NCBI GenBank assembly: GCA_934700385.1
Contig: CAKUXO010000014.1
Coordinates: 1-41,270 of the forward strand
Length of the DNA: 41,270 bases
Origin: an uncultured Candidatus Melainabacteria bacterium
GTDB lineage: Bacteria > Cyanobacteriota > Vampirovibrionia > Gastranaerophilales > Gastranaerophilaceae
Reading direction: 5' to 3'
Position numbers and translations under genes: made by a program. Of this stretch, positions 39,468-41,270 are shown in pieces. The first letter of the stretch is position 1; each line of letters begins with the position of its first letter. Below the pieces are notes generated by a model. It had not been told where the DNA came from, did not search any database, and saw only the letters and a program-made list of their open reading frames with translations.

Positions 39468-39498
39468 CTTATGCTCAAAATTTTGAGCATAAGTTTTT
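39468..39498 (+). terminator. Perfect hairpin terminator after the cassette
   Basis: A 26-base perfect palindrome (CTTATGCTCAAAA and its complement, 39468-39493) followed by T5. It touches the last codon of miaB on the other strand and may serve both directions, though the U tract on the minus strand is displaced by about nine bases. Confidence 0.88.
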
Positions 39499-40810
39499 AA
39501 TCAATTAAAGAAGCAAACATACACCAAGTTGAAACTCTTTCAATTTTTGCTTGAACAAAATCGCCAATATTCAACTTTTTATCATCTAAAATATGAACAA
39601 CTTTATTATTTCTTGTCCTACCTTGAAAAACGCCGTCTTTAACTTCATCAATTAAAATTTCAAGAGTTCTTCCGATATATTTTTCATTAGATTTTAAACT
39701 TGCTTCTTTAACTTTATCGTTTAAAATTTGAAGTCTTTTTTTCTTTTCTTCTTCAGGGATAAATTTATCAACCATTTTACCTGCTTTTGTAATAGGGCGA
39801 GGTGAATATGCCGCTGTGTTTGAATAATCAAGCCCAAGTTCATCAATTGCTTTTAAGGTGTCTTCAAATTCTTCAAAAGTTTCCCCAGGAAAACCTGCAA
39901 TAAAATCAGATGTAATTGTAACATCTTTAATGTTTTCTCTTATTTTTTGAACAATAGCCCTGTATTGATTAACGTTATATCTTCTATTCATTTCCTTTAA
40001 AACACGGTCATTACCAGATTGCATAGGAATGTGGAAACATTCACAAATGTGTTTTGAGTTTTTAACTGTTTCAATTACTTCATCAGTAATATCAGTTGGA
40101 TATGAAGAAGTGAAACGAATTCTAAAATCGCCATCTAATTTATCAAGTGCTTGTAATAATTTTGCAAAATTTTCACCATTTTCAAGATTTTTTCCATAAC
40201 TATCAACATTTTGACCTAATAATGTAATTTCTCTAAAACCTTGAGATAAAATGTTTTTAGCTTCTTTAACAATCGCTTCAATTTCACGAGAACGCTCACG
40301 TCCTCTTGTATAAGGCACAACACAATATGAACAGAAGTTGTTGCATCCTTCCATAATTGGTAACCAAGCGTTTATTGATTTTGCACGCTCGATTTTATAA
40401 TCATTTTCATTAATTGGTTTATCATCAAGTGCGCAAATTCTTTTATCATCAAGTTTTTTAAGTAAATCAGGTAATTCAAAAATATTTCTTGTTCCAAAAA
40501 TTAAATCAACATAAGGAAATTTTTTCTTAATGTTTTCGCTTTCTAATTGCGCAACGCAGCCGCAAATAGCGATTTTAACACTTTCACCTTTAGCTTTTTT
40601 ATCTTTTTTAATTCTTCCCCAATTTCCAAGGCGAGAATATGCTTTATCTACAGATAATTGACGAATTGCACAAGTGTTAACGATAAATAAATCTGCTTCT
40701 TTTTCATCTTGTGTTTGTTCATAGCCAAAATGCCCCAACATCCCGATTATTCTTTCAGAATCTGATTTATTCATTTGGCAGCCAAGGGTATCAATATATA
40801 ATTTTTTCAT
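39497..40810 (-). CDS. miaB: tRNA-2-methylthio-N6-dimethylallyladenosine synthase
   Basis: 437 residues. Adds a methylthio group to i6A37 of tRNAs. The N-terminal UPF0004 domain has three cluster-binding Cys, in T-L-G-C-Q-M-N, N-T-C-A-I-R and C-G-C-V-A-Q. The radical SAM motif is C-N-N-F-C-S-Y-C, followed by V-V-P-Y-T-R-G-R-E-R-S-R, the MiaB-specific continuation. The C-terminal TRAM domain (about 370-437) contacts tRNA. It follows the upstream gene by seven bases, so it is probably second in an operon. Length and motifs are typical. Confidence 0.98.
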   Translation of the reverse strand: MKKLYIDTLGCQMNKSDSERIIGMLGHFGYEQTQDEKEADLFIVNTCAIRQLSVDKAYSRLGNWGRIKKDKKAKGESVKIAICGCVAQLESENIKKKFPYVDLIFGTRNIFELPDLLKKLDDKRICALDDKPINENDYKIERAKSINAWLPIMEGCNNFCSYCVVPYTRGRERSREIEAIVKEAKNILSQGFREITLLGQNVDSYGKNLENGENFAKLLQALDKLDGDFRIRFTSSYPTDITDEVIETVKNSKHICECFHIPMQSGNDRVLKEMNRRYNVNQYRAIVQKIRENIKDVTITSDFIAGFPGETFEEFEDTLKAIDELGLDYSNTAAYSPRPITKAGKMVDKFIPEEEKKKRLQILNDKVKEASLKSNEKYIGRTLEILIDEVKDGVFQGRTRNNKVVHILDDKKLNIGDFVQAKIERVSTWCMFASLID

Positions 40811-40817
40811 TTTCTTC

Positions 40818-41252
40818 CTATACTATTTTTGAACCAGCGATTTTTTCAAGCCTTTCCATTCTTTCTTTTAATGCACCAGATGGTGAATAATATGGATCAA
40901 CTGTCATTATTTTTGCAGCAATATTAGGATAAAAATAGATAAATCTTAATTCACTGTCTGTTAAAGGTTTTTGAGTGTGAACGTTTGCATAACGACATAA
41001 TTCAAGAATGTTTCGAGCTTCGTTTTCATCATGGAATTCAAGTTCTAGTCCATGGAAAACATTTCTAAATCCTTTAATTCCACCATATTCGCCAACGGTT
41101 ATCATTCTACCTGTTTCAATGATTTCAGGCTCACCTCTGCCTAATTCTTCATAATCATAAAGTTCATAATTTCTTCTATCTTTTAAAGCGCCATCAGCAT
41201 GGATAACGTATTCATTCTCAAAAGCATTAGCCCCAACTGCCACTTGATTCAT
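40818..41252 (-). CDS. Uncharacterised protein, start unresolved at window edge
   Basis: Not recognised. 144 residues from ATG 41252, but the frame stays open upstream to the window edge and no ribosome site precedes this ATG, so the protein may be longer. It is soluble, mixed alpha/beta and rich in charged and aromatic residues (Y-E-L-Y-D-Y-E-E-L-G-R-G-E-P-E-I, G-E-Y-G-G-I-K-G-F-R-N-V-F). It ends in a helical K-E-R-M-E-R-L-E-K-I segment. The start, G-A-N-A-F-E-N-E-Y-V-I-H-A-D-G-A-L, has no known motif. Co-directional with and seven bases from miaB, so likely co-transcribed. Confidence 0.75.
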   Translation of the reverse strand: MNQVAVGANAFENEYVIHADGALKDRRNYELYDYEELGRGEPEIIETGRMITVGEYGGIKGFRNVFHGLELEFHDENEARNILELCRYANVHTQKPLTDSELRFIYFYPNIAAKIMTVDPYYSPSGALKERMERLEKIAGSKIV

Positions 41253-41270
41253 TAGAATTTGAACACAAAA

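Larger units (their letters stand above)
39201..39498 (+). ncRNA. Predicted untranslated transcript of the cassette, about 300 nt
   Basis: Bounded by the promoter at 39166-39194 and the perfect hairpin terminator at 39468-39498. The only open frame starts with TTG at 39216, without a ribosome site, and runs through the lectin-like segment into the terminator. In DGR systems the template repeat is transcribed as such an untranslated RNA, which the reverse transcriptase then copies. Transcription is inferred, not shown. Confidence 0.45.

Noticed and set aside
39216..39500. A complete 94-residue gene starting with TTG
   Set aside because: No ribosome site, no signal peptide, and the frame ends in the terminator hairpin. 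Only the middle 69 codons look protein-like, as a C-terminal fragment.

Overview
The window is AT-rich DNA (roughly 30% G+C by eye) from a diderm, flagellated bacterium. It carries a type IV prepilin, flagellar rod genes (FlgB, FlgC and two FlgF/FlgG-type proteins), an ExbB/ExbD/TonB-type energising module, three very large AsmA/TamB-like envelope proteins and a dTDP-rhamnose operon. Together with the low G+C, this suggests the gut Melainabacteria/Vampirovibrionia (Candidatus Gastranaerophilales). That placement is an inference: no rRNA or other decisive marker is present.

Layout. 1-3.4 kb: a prepilin running off the left edge, a small XRE regulator, a GT39-like membrane glycosyltransferase, then a CsoR copper sensor and a secreted Cys-rich metallothionein-like protein under a recognisable CsoR operator. 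3.4-6.7 kb: rfbC-rfbB-rfbD-rfbA, read leftwards. 6.8-10.6 kb: an unknown acidic protein, then a leftward unit of an exported protein, an orphan OadG-like subunit and an ArsB/NhaD-type transporter, then a WG-repeat protein. 10.7-18.9 kb: the first AsmA-like protein, a possible FliK-like protein, a structured non-coding RNA candidate, a TPR protein and a rightward flagellar rod operon. 18.9-21.8 kb: QueH, a VKOR-DsbA fusion and a DnaJ homologue with half a zinc finger. 21.9-34 kb: a leftward envelope operon (two small exported proteins, TonB-like, ExbB, two ExbDs, giant AsmA-like) and a divergent 1464-residue AsmA-like protein. 34-41 kb: housekeeping genes (nadD, yqeK, tpiA, ispF, a HAD phosphatase, gltD-like, miaB) plus an anomalous cassette at 39.17-39.50 kb.

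Three things stand out. The 39.2 kb cassette has its own promoter and terminator around a 207-base segment of about 48% G+C. Read in one frame, that segment resembles the C-terminus of a DUF1566/Fib_succ-type lectin-fold protein and uses AAC nine times against one AAT. This is what a template repeat of a diversity-generating retroelement (DGR) would look like, but no reverse transcriptase is in the window. The second is the TonB/ExbB/ExbD/ExbD/AsmA gene set, which suggests an energy-coupled trans-envelope lipid or polymer transport machine. The third is a recurring gene-start architecture in which the -10 box ends 6-7 bases before the ATG and no Shine-Dalgarno sequence is present, pointing to frequent leaderless mRNAs.

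No tRNA, rRNA, CRISPR array, transposase or phage gene was recognised. All identifications are by reading; no database search was run.
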